From the NCBI GenBank assembly GCA_914767715.1, contig OU612067.1, positions 19,595,001-19,659,000 of the forward strand: DNA of 64,000 nt, written 5' to 3'. Origin of the DNA: Membranipora membranacea (taxonomy: Eukaryota; Bryozoa; Gymnolaemata; Cheilostomatida; Membraniporidae). A model generated the notes under the pieces. The model was not told where the DNA came from. It made no database searches and was given only the letters and a program-made list of their open reading frames with translations. This document shows positions 24,501 to 36,300 of the stretch, one piece after another. Made by a program: the position numbers and the translations under genes. How positions within the stretch are numbered: position 1 is the stretch's first letter; the number at the start of each line of letters is the position of its first letter.

Positions 24501-27081
24501 TGATAATTCCTTGTTACTCTGGTTAGTTCAGGGTAGCCCCCTAAGTATCCGGGAAATCCCCTTACCATTAAAGGGACCCCCTAACTATACAGGGGATCCC
24601 CTAACTATACAGGGGATCCCCTAATTATTCAGAGGATCCCCTAACTATCCCAGGGAGTTCACAACTAGCCCCGGGGACCCTTACACTTTCCAGGTGAGCC
24701 CAACACTGTTCAGGGGGGGGGCTAACTATCCTAGAGCCCCTCACTATCCCGGAAAGCCAATAACTAGTAAGGAAATAATAAGCTAAACAACTCCTGCTAC
24801 AAAGTCAAATGCTACTCGATAGGATACTAACTCTCTCTTATATGGTTTAACAGGTTCAGGTATATGAGGACGGTTACTATGATCATTATTATGACTGTGG
24901 GTATGACTGGTGGGGTGATTATGACTGCAGCTGGAATTACAGATGGGTGGAGGGCTACTGGACAACTGAGTACAGATCCAGAAATGTTTGCAACGAAGGC
25001 GGAGTAAGTGTATCTAATTAATACTTGTTATTCTTATGGTCAAAACACACATATTTGTTGTAACCTCAGAGGTTTTCTCAACGTCATCATTGTTAACATA
25101 TATGCTGACAGCAGCCTCAGCTGATCCTCACAGGTTTGATCAGCGGTTGCAACCTCAGGGTACAGAAAGGTTTGCTTGACGTCACATTACTAACATATAA
25201 GCCTCAGCTGATCCTTTGTAAGGGGCATCTTAAACTCAATACATTTGCCTAAATGCCACTATTAAATCATATTTTTTCATTACAATAATATTGTTTTTTA
25301 ATGATACCTACTCACTCAGTTGGTTTGCTTGAATTTTGCTTTCAGTATCCTTATGATCCAAAACCATAATGTTTGTAGATATCGGATGTCTTTTATGCAA
25401 TGTTTGGACTTCTGACTGCGTTTGCTTTTATCGAGTTCATCATTTCTATCTGGATAAGTGTGTTATGCTGTGGAGCTTTATGTCGATGCTGTAAGACTAG
25501 AGTAACTCCTACGGTAAGACATCTCCACATACATATACTGTTTATACCAACCTGAGAATCTATTACTATTACATGTGTATGGATTATGGGAACGTTTCTA
25601 ATCCTGAACAGGCATATGGCTATTTATGTATGATTTCTGGAACGCATTTCTCATCTTGATTTGCCTGAGTTTTGATGGTTGTTACTGATTCGTCAATCGA
25701 TGCATAGCGTATACACTACCAGGATTTTATTTAGATCCAGTTACCGATATAGGTGATATATTGATGGAACATCTCTACGAGTAGCCATGCTGTATATTTT
25801 ATCACTGATCATCATATTTTGTCCCAAACTCCCTGATATTAGGAGTTATCCCATCAATCGGAATGAGGTGACAACTTAATTATGGAACAGATAAATTCAA
25901 CAAAAATAATAACAACGATATCAACAACAATAAAAAGTTTATAAAAAAGTTTATGCCGTTAGTGTTGACAAACTCTTAGTCTGTTCATGTTGTTTTTTCA
26001 GGTCCAATATATCAACACACAGCCAGCGCCTGTTACTCATCAAACTCCGCAGAGTTCCTTACAATCGACTTCTTACCTATCAGCACAACCTGGGTATCCA
26101 CCTGTCTCAACCAACCAGCCTGTAGGATATCAGACTATCTACAGGACCCAGAATCCTTATCCTCCTCACCACGGCTATGCGGCCAACCCATGTGAGTAGC
26201 TAAATTGTTTAAATTTAGTAAAATTTAGTACTGCTTAAATTGTAGCTAAAAGAGTATAAATTGTTAAAAGTTATTTTTTTTAGCTTATTCTGAAAAACAT
26301 TTAGAAAAATGAGGTTCATGCCAATAAACGTATATATGTGAGTAGCTAAAGGGAGCGGAAGAAACATCTTTATGTGTATTTAACCAAATGTTTCTGGCTT
26401 GTGCTGGACCTTATTTTATATAGTTTTTAACACTTATCCAAAAGTATCCTCTTGCAATGTCTATAAACTCAGCCCCAGACGCTGCTGTACCACTAAATGC
26501 CAGTGCAGTTTTTTTAATTATTTTATAAAGTTTTACATCAACTTTATGTATAACTGAGTTTCAGTGAGAGCTGTCACATACATTCATTTTTTATTCTCCC
26601 TAATTATATAACAACAATACGAATGGTGTGAGATTGAATATATTTTATATGTCAGAATCATAAAGAAATATACAGTTCAGAGTTGATTGGTAATGAAAAC
26701 ATAAGTTGTGAGAGCTGTCACATTCATTCATTTCTTTATCATCCTTGCCATTATATTGTATGTAAACAATACAAATCAAGCAATCATATTTCAGATGGTG
26801 TGGTACCCCAGCGGCATGTTGGATATTATCAGGCAGCACCTGCTGTATCTCAGCAGCAGCCTCAGCAGTATCCTCAGCCTGTCGGTATTCATCAGCCAGC
26901 TCCAGCAGTTCAGCCTGCCCCACCAAGTGAGCCAGCATCCACGAGTCAGCCTATACAACCCTCTCCACAACCAAACCCTCAAACACCTCTTGACACCCAA
27001 AGTGATCTACCAACTTACTCCGCTGCGCTGCAAGGCTGTAAGTCTGACGAAGCCTCATCTTACGTAACTCAAGAAAAGTAA
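21501..27081 (+). CDS. MS4A/CD20-like four-transmembrane protein, tandem copy 3
   Basis: Exons 21501-21634, 22334-22469, 23354-23410, 23815-23937, 24854-25003, 25379-25513, 26002-26191 and 26795-27081 give 403 aa with the exon phases of the other copies. TM1 LSGLQITMGQLSIIGAIVL, TM2 GIWMGLIFILDGGLGM, TM3 in exon 4, TM4 FAFIEFIISIWISVL followed by CCGALCRCC. Loop exon 5 has about 10 Tyr and 5 Trp in 50 residues and three Cys. The tail ends QSDLPTYSAALQG plus a short extension SDEASSYVTQEK; the PPxY of copy 2 is LPTY here. The coding part of exon 1 is about 96% identical to copy 2 while exon 2 is near 80%. Intron 2 has a nested transposon pair and intron 4 a 20-bp minisatellite. Confidence 0.82.
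22495..23034. mobile_element. Mutator-like MITE (outer element), split by a second transposon
   Basis: Terminal inverted repeats begin TAGTCTAAGTGCTCAGAC and end GTCTGAGCACTAAGACTA. Flanks AATAAATGT and ATTAAATGC agree in 7 of 9 bases, a 9-bp duplication typical of Mutator-like elements. Removing the inserted 22529-22973 element and its duplication leaves about 87 bp, nearly the size of the intact relative at 57454-57545. Confidence 0.68.
22529..22973. mobile_element. GGGCTCCC-ended transposon nested in the MITE
   Basis: Same family as 14386-14792, inverse orientation, ending GCAGGGAGTCT. Flanked by CAAGAGTG (22521-22528) and TAAGAGTG (22974-22981), an 8-bp duplication with one change. It therefore inserted into the older outer MITE. 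No coding capacity seen. Confidence 0.68.
24541..24661 (+). repeat. 20-bp minisatellite in intron 4 of MS4A-like gene 3
   Basis: Units in exact 20-base register: CTAACTATACAGGGGATCCC twice in succession (24581-24620), with degenerate units before (24541-24580) and after (24621-24661). More decayed units (CTAACTATCCTAGAGCC) run on to about 24770. Confidence 0.85.
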
Positions 27082-27436
27082 TCATCATGATAAAAAAGAT
27101 GTGTGTCTAGTTATAGGGATTAGATTAGTAATGAAATTCTTTGAGGTTGACCCAGTTTGAGCAGGCTATCCATATAAGGTGAGTTTTGGTTCTCCCACAA
27201 CCCACCTATCATCCAGGATTGCCATGAAACGATTCTATTCTCTATTGATAACCTTCTCCTACACCAGACAAGTATAATTGTTTTCAGGAAAATGTGTGAA
27301 TTAGTAACCAGGTTTGCAACATTCTTGGTTATAGTTGTAAATTGATGTTATTTAAAAACCCCTTTTTTTATGAAATAACAGACTCTTAAATATAGCTCAA
27401 TTAAATGTTTCCTTTTGTTTATATTGGTTCTCACAA

Positions 27437-27442
27437 AATAAA
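27437..27442 (+). terminator. Polyadenylation signal of MS4A-like gene 3
   Basis: AATAAA 356 bases after the stop codon, in a T/A-rich context. First exact signal downstream of the gene. Confidence 0.5.
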
Positions 27443-29055
27443 AATTTACTTTCAATATTGTGGTGGTTTTTTTGTTTGGTAATGGATTTTGTGGTGAGAT
27501 TTATTGTTTTCTTGAATTAAACAAATTATGGTATCAGTCCACAACGTCTGACATGACAGTCACGCCCGCAATGAAGGATATAACAATGTTATTTTACTAA
27601 GACTACCCAACAATGATAAAATTGCCAATATGGTGACATATTATTAAAATTTTACTGCTCTAATGCTGATGATGCTTGTATAAGAATATCACTAACGTAA
27701 AAAATGTTTGAGCACATTTACTTCACCGTTGGACATGATCGAATAAGAGGCACATTTAAGAGTAAATTTTACTCTGCAATCACTTTCAGTCAGCATCAAA
27801 AGACAACTGATTATTTCAAAGTATCAAATCACAGCTGATTGTTCTTCATTTGGCAGGTCATGTTAGGGTCAAAATTATTCTTTGCAAGGGTTAAGTAGGG
27901 GAGGAGTTGCTTACTTACGGCAAGACAGCACCCATCAGAATGGGAGTGACTCCCTGCTCAAATTGTAATCTAATCTAATAGGATCAACCTGGATCTAATT
28001 TTGTCAAAGACCACACATACTAGAATGGTTTTGAAAAGTGTAATCAAATCAACAGTCTTAGAATATGGTAACACCAAATCATCACAAGGCGGCCATCAAA
28101 CAATACCAGTACGAATTATATTTTATTATACTTATCGTACATATCCTCTTTCAAGGATATTACGATAGGAGTAAAAATAAGGGAGATTGCATTATGCATG
28201 AATAAACAGTGCACCAAACAACCATGTCCTACGCCGACAGCAGCCTTAAACTAGCTTTGAATTACACTTCAGGATATTATAAAGATAAGTTTACACTTCA
28301 GTTGGAACGACTGCATCCATGAACTTCAGCTGATGTATTAGGAATACGATATTTGTTTTATGCATGGTCTTATGTGTCATTTGGGACCTGATCAGCAAAT
28401 AAATATATATATACATATATGTTTTCATTGCTCCCCACGGATGGTGCATTCATACAATTTTAGCCCATCACTTAAAGCATTGAAACAATCATGCTATTCA
28501 ATAAGTACGCATTGGTTATTCGCATTCACAAACTGAACTTGTTCAAATCCGATAGCAATTCTATTGTTTTTGATAACATAACAAGTCAAACCACCCATGA
28601 CAGCCAAAACCATTGCGAATGATCATTCAAAGCATGGAAACTTAGTGTATCACTAAGTTTCCATGCTTCGACTGAGTTTTAATTATTATCATTATCTATG
28701 TTATCATTACACAAATATCAGTACAGATATATATATATATATATATTGTATATGATACCTCTATGCAGATAACCTACAGAGTATGTGATTGGCTTGGCAA
28801 TTCAATATCAGCCTGAAGAAATACATTGATATCATTATTTTGCAATAATCATTCATGCGTGTAATGTTTAGATACAAATGAGATTTGTGATAACAAAAAC
28901 GATAACTAGTACAAGCTTGTCAGTTTGGCGATAAGGATACGGTTAGTAGTAAGTAGTATTTTTATTGAATATAGTAGTATTTATCATGGAATGTGAAAAT
29001 TGTCTTATCCAATTTTGAGACTATGTGATCTCCATTAACTATATAATGTTTTTAT
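27443..29055. other. Intergenic DNA after the MS4A-like cluster
   Basis: No supportable gene. Contains a perfect hairpin at 28630-28668 and TA microsatellites near 28402-28420 and 28728-28747. Confidence 0.45.
28630..28668. repeat. Perfect 18-bp hairpin
   Basis: AAGCATGGAAACTTAGTG, three-base loop TAT, then the exact reverse complement. Very short loop and no mismatches suggest a recent foldback or cruciform-forming site. Confidence 0.85.
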
Positions 29056-29059
29056 ACAG

Positions 29060-29180
29060 CTCACCACAGAGAAGAGCAATCAATGGCTACTATCTGGATT
29101 TAGACTTACACAGTCTGCCCATCTACTGCATGTCATTTGGGAAGGACTATGGCCTGTGGATCCAGCAGCCTGAGCATTAA
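29060..29180 (+). CDS. Orphan possible terminal exon, unknown protein
   Basis: After tttttatacag at 29049-29059 a 40-codon frame runs to TAA at 29178, including NGYYLDLDLHSLPIYCMSFG. A second frame of the same stretch is also open (GFRLTQSAHLLHVIWEGLW), so the frame is not decided. I recognise no family and no partner exons upstream. Could be the end of an unseen gene, a remnant, or chance. Confidence 0.25.
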
Positions 29181-29639
29181 AGATAAACATTGGAAGGAAT
29201 TGAGTAATAATGAGGTGTGTTATCCCAAGTTACTTACTTTTTGAATATGTTCCTAAGTTAGCAAGATTTAGGTAGCCATGACTCCTAAACTTGAGAGAAA
29301 AGATTTATTCGCAGAACTTAAGATTACTGATGATTTAGTTGCATTGGCGACTTTCTTTGACACTTGACTTTCGAGTTTATTGCTGGCCAGTATTGTCTAG
29401 TTAACAGAGTAAAGGGTGTTGTTTTGTTTAGCCCTAAGGTTAATTGAATTAACCTATTAAAACTTGCAAACCACAGACCAAACAATTTTTTGTTGGATTA
29501 TGGGGTGTTAAGTGTTAAAATCAACATCTGATTGCTCACGCAGTGAGTGAGCAATACCTACAAGGGTGTTGTTCCCAAATCTCTCACTCACTCCCGACAA
29601 TTTGCCACCTGTGGGTATATGAAACAAATTCCCTTTGAA

Positions 29640-30095
29640 AAAAAACTGACCTTCATGGGATTTGAACATGCAACATACCTCACAGTGATCACAAGGCAGA
29701 CGCTCTACCCAGCAAACACAAAATGTTATGAAAATGTTCTGATAACATTATCATAACAGTAGTGGTCCTCGTGATAACGTCGTGCCACGACATCAAAATA
29801 GCAAAATGTGTAGACACAATTTTATTGCCGTGATAATAGTTTCGAACGATGTTTTACAAAATGTTTTCATAACTGTTTCACGATAAAATTTTTTATCATT
29901 GAAACCCAGTATTGTGGCGATTCCCTGAGCGCATTTTGCCCGATATTTGAAGAAACCATCTAGATAATGTCTTTATAACAATCCAATCCGTCATCGTCGA
30001 ACTCTACTAAAAGCATGTTTTTGCCCGATATTTGGAGAAACCATTTATATAACGTCATCATAACAATCCAATTCGTCAATGCTGAACTCCATATA
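29640..30095 (-). mobile_element. tRNA-headed repeat with ACCCAGCAAACA junction and duplicated body
   Basis: On the minus strand a tRNA-like piece (GGGTAGAGCGTCTGCCTTGT, then GTTCAAATCCCATGA) occupies about 29640-29712. To its right lie ACCCAGCAAACACAAAATGT and ATAACATT-rich sequence, then a body in which a stretch of roughly 75 bases starting TTTTGCCCGATATTTG occurs twice (29931-30004 and 30019-30092). The CCCAGCAAAC end recurs inverted at 43390-43400. Confidence 0.5.
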
Positions 30096-30332
30096 ATTAA
30101 AATTTCCAAATTTAAATGACTTGACGATTTGCACTGTCTATCAAATCCTCATATTCGTCATCTGATTAGCAAAGAGTCTAGTGATGTTCCAAGTTGTTTT
30201 ATTCATTGCAAAATAATGTTCAATGATGATTATATACGTGTAATCAACAATTTTGTTTATCAAAAGTAAAAAATGAACATTAATGGTGGAGAAAAATAAA
30301 AAATAAAATTGGTTAGATATCTATTTTTTTAC

Positions 30333-30338
30333 TTTATT
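30333..30338 (-). terminator. Polyadenylation signal of the DUF4806 gene
   Basis: AATAAA on the minus strand 33 bases past the predicted stop at 30372. Its position supports the short last exon. Confidence 0.65.
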
Positions 30339-30371
30339 GGCTATCTATGCTGCATTCATCGCTGTCCCCAT

Positions 30372-33300
30372 TCAGAGTAAGCTCTGTGATTTTCTAAAAG
30401 AAGAGAATAACAACACATTCTTATTACAGTTGTTTTCCTACAATGCATTTGGTTCAACTCCACCGATACAATGCTTCTTTCAAGACTCCTTTGTATTTTA
30501 AGGAGTTGTCCGCTCTTGTACAGAGGTCTGAGCTCAAAGCTCAAAATAGTTATATGATTCGTTGGATTGAATGGTAACAGAGTCAGATAGTAAACTCAAA
30601 ATAGGGCTCCTGAAATAAAAATTTATCATTCATTGAGCATCGGCTTAGCAATGACCTTTCTTATTTGCTCGCTACTTTTAGTTTTGACAAGCTGCATACA
30701 TATTTGTAACTTGTTTAGAGAAACTAGGCTAAGACTTACTTGAAAGACCTTACACAATCTTAAGTCTTACAATGAAACTTGACTACCTGGAGCTTGAACT
30801 GCAATTAACCTAAAAGTGCCAGTCTGTGTGCAATTCATTGTACTGAGCCAGATAGTATGTCTTGACAAGCTTTGTCGGCGCCCCCTCCCCACCCAACAAA
30901 GGTTGTCATGACAGGCCATTTGCCACTCAACTTACATTTTGTTTCCAACACTAAAGTTGATGCCGCCCTTCTGATTAGGTGCGGCTCTACAGAGATCCCC
31001 CATCTTCTCTATCAACACAGTGTCATTGTATCCCAGTGCCCTCACAGCTCCTTTGAAAGATAAACATATCAATTACTAGAAGGCAGCGCAGGCAGTCAAA
31101 CAAAACTGGGGTAAAACATAGTGAACATAAGAAGCACAATATACAGGCACTTGAGTTTTGACCATTGAAATGTTTATTGGCAATGTTGTTCTCATTTGGT
31201 CTGCAGTCCAGGTTTTATTTACTACTTGATCAACTTTAATTGGGTTTTGAGTTTGAAAATTGCATGAGATTGAGCAGCGTTTCACAATCACGTTCGAGTT
31301 GTTATTTGTTAAAGAAATAATTTACCCTATAGGAGTTTAATTTAGCTAGAGTTTAATTTCGCAATTTGGACCTGGAACTAAATTTCGCTAGTAGGCTTAC
31401 TAGTGAAAATTTTAAAAAAATGTCCAAGCTGGGATTCAAACCCAGGGCATAAATTCTCCATCTGATTGCAAGGCAGACACTTAGACCACTAGACCACGCT
31501 AGCTTGCATGCTTGGGAAGGTGTATTCCTGTATAATTGTACATTGTTTATGCAAATATGGTGAGTGAGTTTAATTTAAGATACACTAAATTTCGCAACCT
31601 AGGAATCAACCGAAATGCAATCCTAAATGCCGCTAAAACTAGACTCCTATAGGGTAGATTAAAATTAATATCAGTTGATCTCGAAAAGCTCAAACTCAAA
31701 GTATGATTGATGATAACACCGTTGCTACTACACATCCCAATGGTGTAATGGCACCCTGGAATAAATGCATCACTGCTAATACTCCATTTAATGTCCTGTC
31801 TAGATTTATCATAAAATTTTTGAAGTACAGTGAGAACCACTACCCCTGCCTGCTCATAAATATCATGTGCTTCTACCCTTAAAAGCTCACAGAGTAAATA
31901 ATGAATAACAATTGTCTATGTTGCCCATCACATGAGGGTTCATACTAAATGCCTTACACAAGTAGTTGTCTTCCAAAACCTCATGGGCAGGTAACTTCCG
32001 CTAATAATTCTGAAAGCACTCATTGAATCAACAAAGGTGTGTGAATTACGCTTAAGGCAGCATTTTGTCATCAAAGCCTTTACTTACTTCCTATCATCTT
32101 GAAGACTCTTGTGCCGGCAAGGCACTGTTTTGTCTTTGTGCCCTGCAGCGTGAAATGCTGCCAAACATAGTTTGAAGCCACTCTCCTCATTGTGGTGAAA
32201 ACAGCCTCGGTGAGGCTCCTTCCTCCGCTTGTCTCACAGAATTTTTGCTGCAAGAATGAATTTTATGGAAACTGCAAAAAACACAACATTTTTATAATGG
32301 CGTATCTGTATATGTGTCATGAAAGTTAAAAAGTCTGTTTTTTCCGTCCAGGCCCCCATGTAGCCGATCTGCCGATATGGTTGACATTCTGTAATTCGCC
32401 TTCTCTTTGCCGTTATGTTTAATAAGAGCAAACTAATTCGAGCACAGTCATGATTCATATCAGATGTAGATCATGTGCTGCAGAAATGATTCTTCCCTTG
32501 ACCCCTGAACTCCAGGCAAAATCTAGCCACCCTTTTACATATCCACCTATTTTTGCAGCACGTTTGCTACCCAAAATTTTTGATATTGCAAATTAAAGTA
32601 CTGATTAACCACTGGTCTACTTACAAACTGCTGATACTTGGTATCATCCTCTTTGAGTTGCTCGTTGAAAAGCGTGAGCTCCTCTGGAGATATCAGAGGG
32701 CTCTCAAACATGTCGAGTATGTTTTTCTCGACTGCAGAGCAACTGCCACTCTCTCCTCTCTCAAGGTGTCTGATTATCTTGCTGACCTTCATATCAAGGT
32801 TTGTCAGCAACCCTATAGAAGAAATATGAAAATCCATTCAACCAATTATTCACAAAGTTTTTCCAGCGATTCAACCAAAGGCAAAGTCTTTTGTTTCGCA
32901 AAGAATATATTGGGGTACTTTGTCCTGTATTTGAGGGAAGACTGTGGATGAATCACTTTGCCTGATTGTGTTGGTGTTGGCAGTAAGTGACAGCCTAATA
33001 ATTGACAAACAGATAAAAAAATGTATGATTAAGATCGAAATGGTCGCTGTCATCCATGGAGTATTAATCTATTTATCAACATTCAAATAACTCACTTTCA
33101 ATTTTCTGATTTGAAGTTTCCCCCAACTCCACACACGATTGTGAATATCCATCTACAATAAAAACTTGGAATTAAAATATCATAGTATTCCATTCAATGC
33201 TAAAAGTTCCTTACAAGTTCAACAGTTCAATCAGGAGTTGTCCACCATTTTACACAGAGGGGGACAACTCATAAGATATTTATGTATTTCGTTACTAATA

Positions 33301-36300
33301 GGGTTGTGTTGTTATAGTATACCATTGTTGAGCTGAAAAGGTGACCAATGAGCTTAAATCTAGTTACAGAACAAAGGTAGCGAGGTGGTCCACAGTTTTG
33401 ATAGGAACAGATGATAAATATCCGTCTAGCAAACTTGACTGAGCTATTGTAGTCTGGAAATTACCGTATCGATTCGGATCAAGTTGGTCACATTTATCAT
33501 CAGCAACAAAATTGATTACTCTGCAGTGACCTCGGCCAATCTATTGGTTGGAATTTATTCAAATATTTGACCAAATTATGTGAAAAGGATTTCAGATGAT
33601 AAGTTTTCAAAAATCTTAAGCTTATCTTTATTCTTTTTGAAATTGTCCTGCTATAGGTTCAATCTAACTTCATCTTACTGCAATGAACATGTTTTAAAGA
33701 GTGCACTGATATATTGAACCACCTATGCATGATTCTGAGGCATTCCATTTAAGTGTTAGAAGCGGAGGCAGATCTAGTTCCGGTCCAAAGTTGTCTGGCT
33801 ATTATCTATTCCAATATTGTTCTCTCATTTGAGCAATACTGTTCAAGTCTCAGAAAAAACTGGATACTGTATCTTTGTTGCAATGAGCCTGATTTTTGTA
33901 CAGAGACTAAAAGGAGAAAGGGATACTTACGCGTACTAGCCGATGGTTCTGGACTCATAATTCTGGGCTTTTTTCTTTCGGAGTTGAAGTGAGATATTCA
34001 TCTAAAAACAAAGAATTTTTTTGCTAGCAGTCGATAAATTGTTAGGTACTTATTCTGAAGTCGTATTTTCACTCTCTCTAAACTTAACAACAAAACAAAG
34101 TGGCTGCTTTTAATGTAACTATGGGTTATCAATGAACCGAAATGGATCCATGATATTCATCTTTGGCAGAAACCATCTAAATATTGAACCCGTGGTGGAC
34201 GTTAACTGTCAACGGATGTTAGTTGATATTGAAGATACCAAGAGAGAAATAGATGTTTAACACTTCTGGTGTATTTCAATTATTGTTCACTGATGGTCGG
34301 AGTTGTAAACCCCTTTCCCGTGACATCGCAACTCCAAGGCAATGTCAAAAATAGACTTGGCTGATAATGATCCCTTTCTGCGACTACAACAACGCCTGGA
34401 TGATTGGGCTAGCTTATTGTGTTGCAAAAATCAGAGATATCGAATCATTGAACATATATATTGGGAAGAGGCTGCCTCGAATAACATTATAGGTTATTAA
34501 ATCAATTCTGAGTCAAGTGCATCTGGTGGGGCCCGCTATCATGATTCTTCTATAATCGGTCTTTAAGTTGGTAATGCATTTTATCTCATGAATCAATCTT
34601 GAGTTATAACTCACCATGAGAGGTCTTTAGATCAAATGACGGTAGTGGTATAGCCATACTACTGCCATCATGTGTACTATTGTCATCATTTGCACCATTC
34701 CTCTCTTCTCCATCACCATCATCTTTAAAAAATTACAACTGAATTATTTTCTTAGTCAAATGATTGCACCGGGCACAAAATTGTTTATTATATTGACCAT
34801 AACAAACCACAGATCATATTTAACGTATTGCCGTATTGCCGGCAAGGGGTTTGAGTGCAACAAATCGATAATGGTGCTCAATGTGGGATACATTTTAATA
34901 TATATCACAGTATAAAGGAAATGCTGACTAGCAGCAAGACCTAGACCGGCCATAACGTGTATAGTAATGATCAACTCACACCAAATATCAAAACACCAAT
35001 ACCGGTACTACAAATCATGCATACACATCATGACAGTGACCACTCCTTACTGCTTGCTATCAGTTCCCAACCAAAGATTTAGTGGTCCTTTTCGCTACAT
35101 AAACCGACCGACCGCAACTGCATGCCCTAAATTAAATGTGAAAATAAAAGAATGTTGCATACACTTACTAGGGTCCTTCTGAATTCGCTGGGGAGATAAC
35201 AGAGTTTGTTTCCTCAAGCTTTGTTCATCAGCCTCTGTATCTACATAAACACAGTATTTTCAAACCAAAACATCAATGTTAACCTGTTTGTGGTATGAAA
35301 TCATTAGTTCAGTCTGCGCTTGTTTACCAGAAATAAATTGCCTCGCCAAAGTTTATATTGACAACATCCAACAACCCAAATACTTGTAAGAATTCCTAGA
35401 ATAAATATCCTTGACTCATTTTACAAGGGAAATCTTAAGCAGGACCAATTTTAATGTAGCAGTACAGCGACCTGTGAAGCATCGAGATCAAACAGGACTA
35501 AGTATATACATATACAGTGCTGTTCCCTGAGTTTTCAATGGTCCAAAGCGCAGACACTTGATTTGAATGTCAGGCCATGTGAATATTTCTTTGAATGATT
35601 GACAAATTTTTTTAGAATTACCCCATTCTGATTCCTGGTTGTTGAGGATAGAAAATTTTGATGTCTCAGCAACACAGAAGAAGCAGTTGAAGAATTTTGG
35701 ACGAGATTTTACCTTAATCCTTAGTGTAAATATTGATGCTTCAGTGATAGTAATTAATTCAGACATAGGAAAGGACAGCCTTTAAACCGAACCATTACCT
35801 CCAACCTAACATTGCTGGGGACATCAGTTATATTTATTTATATTTTTATGTAAAGTTTAACTAACCAGTAGTGATATCATCCTTCTTTCTTGCTTGCGAC
35901 TCATACACCTTGGCCTTTTCGTGGTCCTCTGGAAAGAAAATGCGTAACATTTTAGTGAGAGGGATGCTGGCATATGTTTGCAACACGATCTTGCTTAATA
36001 CTGCAAACTTTTGTAGATTGAACTTAAGAATTTATCGGCGTAATATAGTACTTTCCTATAGTGTTATGCAATCATGATAAATTATTGAAACCAATGCCGT
36101 AGACAATGTTAGCTTTGTCTCATTACCTGTAAGCTGCAATATCTTTGCGTCATACAACTTCCAATTGCCAATATCTGGAAATGCATGCTCCTTCCTGAGG
36201 CTTTTTCCGTTTGTGGTGGGTGGTGGCCAATAGCATTTCTGGAAAAAATAATCAGAGCAGCTGCTACACTAGTCAATAAGAAAGGAATCCAAGATAACAT

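Noticed and set aside
31418-31505. A minus-strand tRNA gene
   Set aside because: T-arm is fine, but the anticodon loop would be nine bases and the acceptor stem does not pair; better explained as a SINE remnant.
32553-32951. 132-codon plus-strand ORF
   Set aside because: It is antisense to exon 8 of the DUF4806 gene, which has splice sites, phase and family support.
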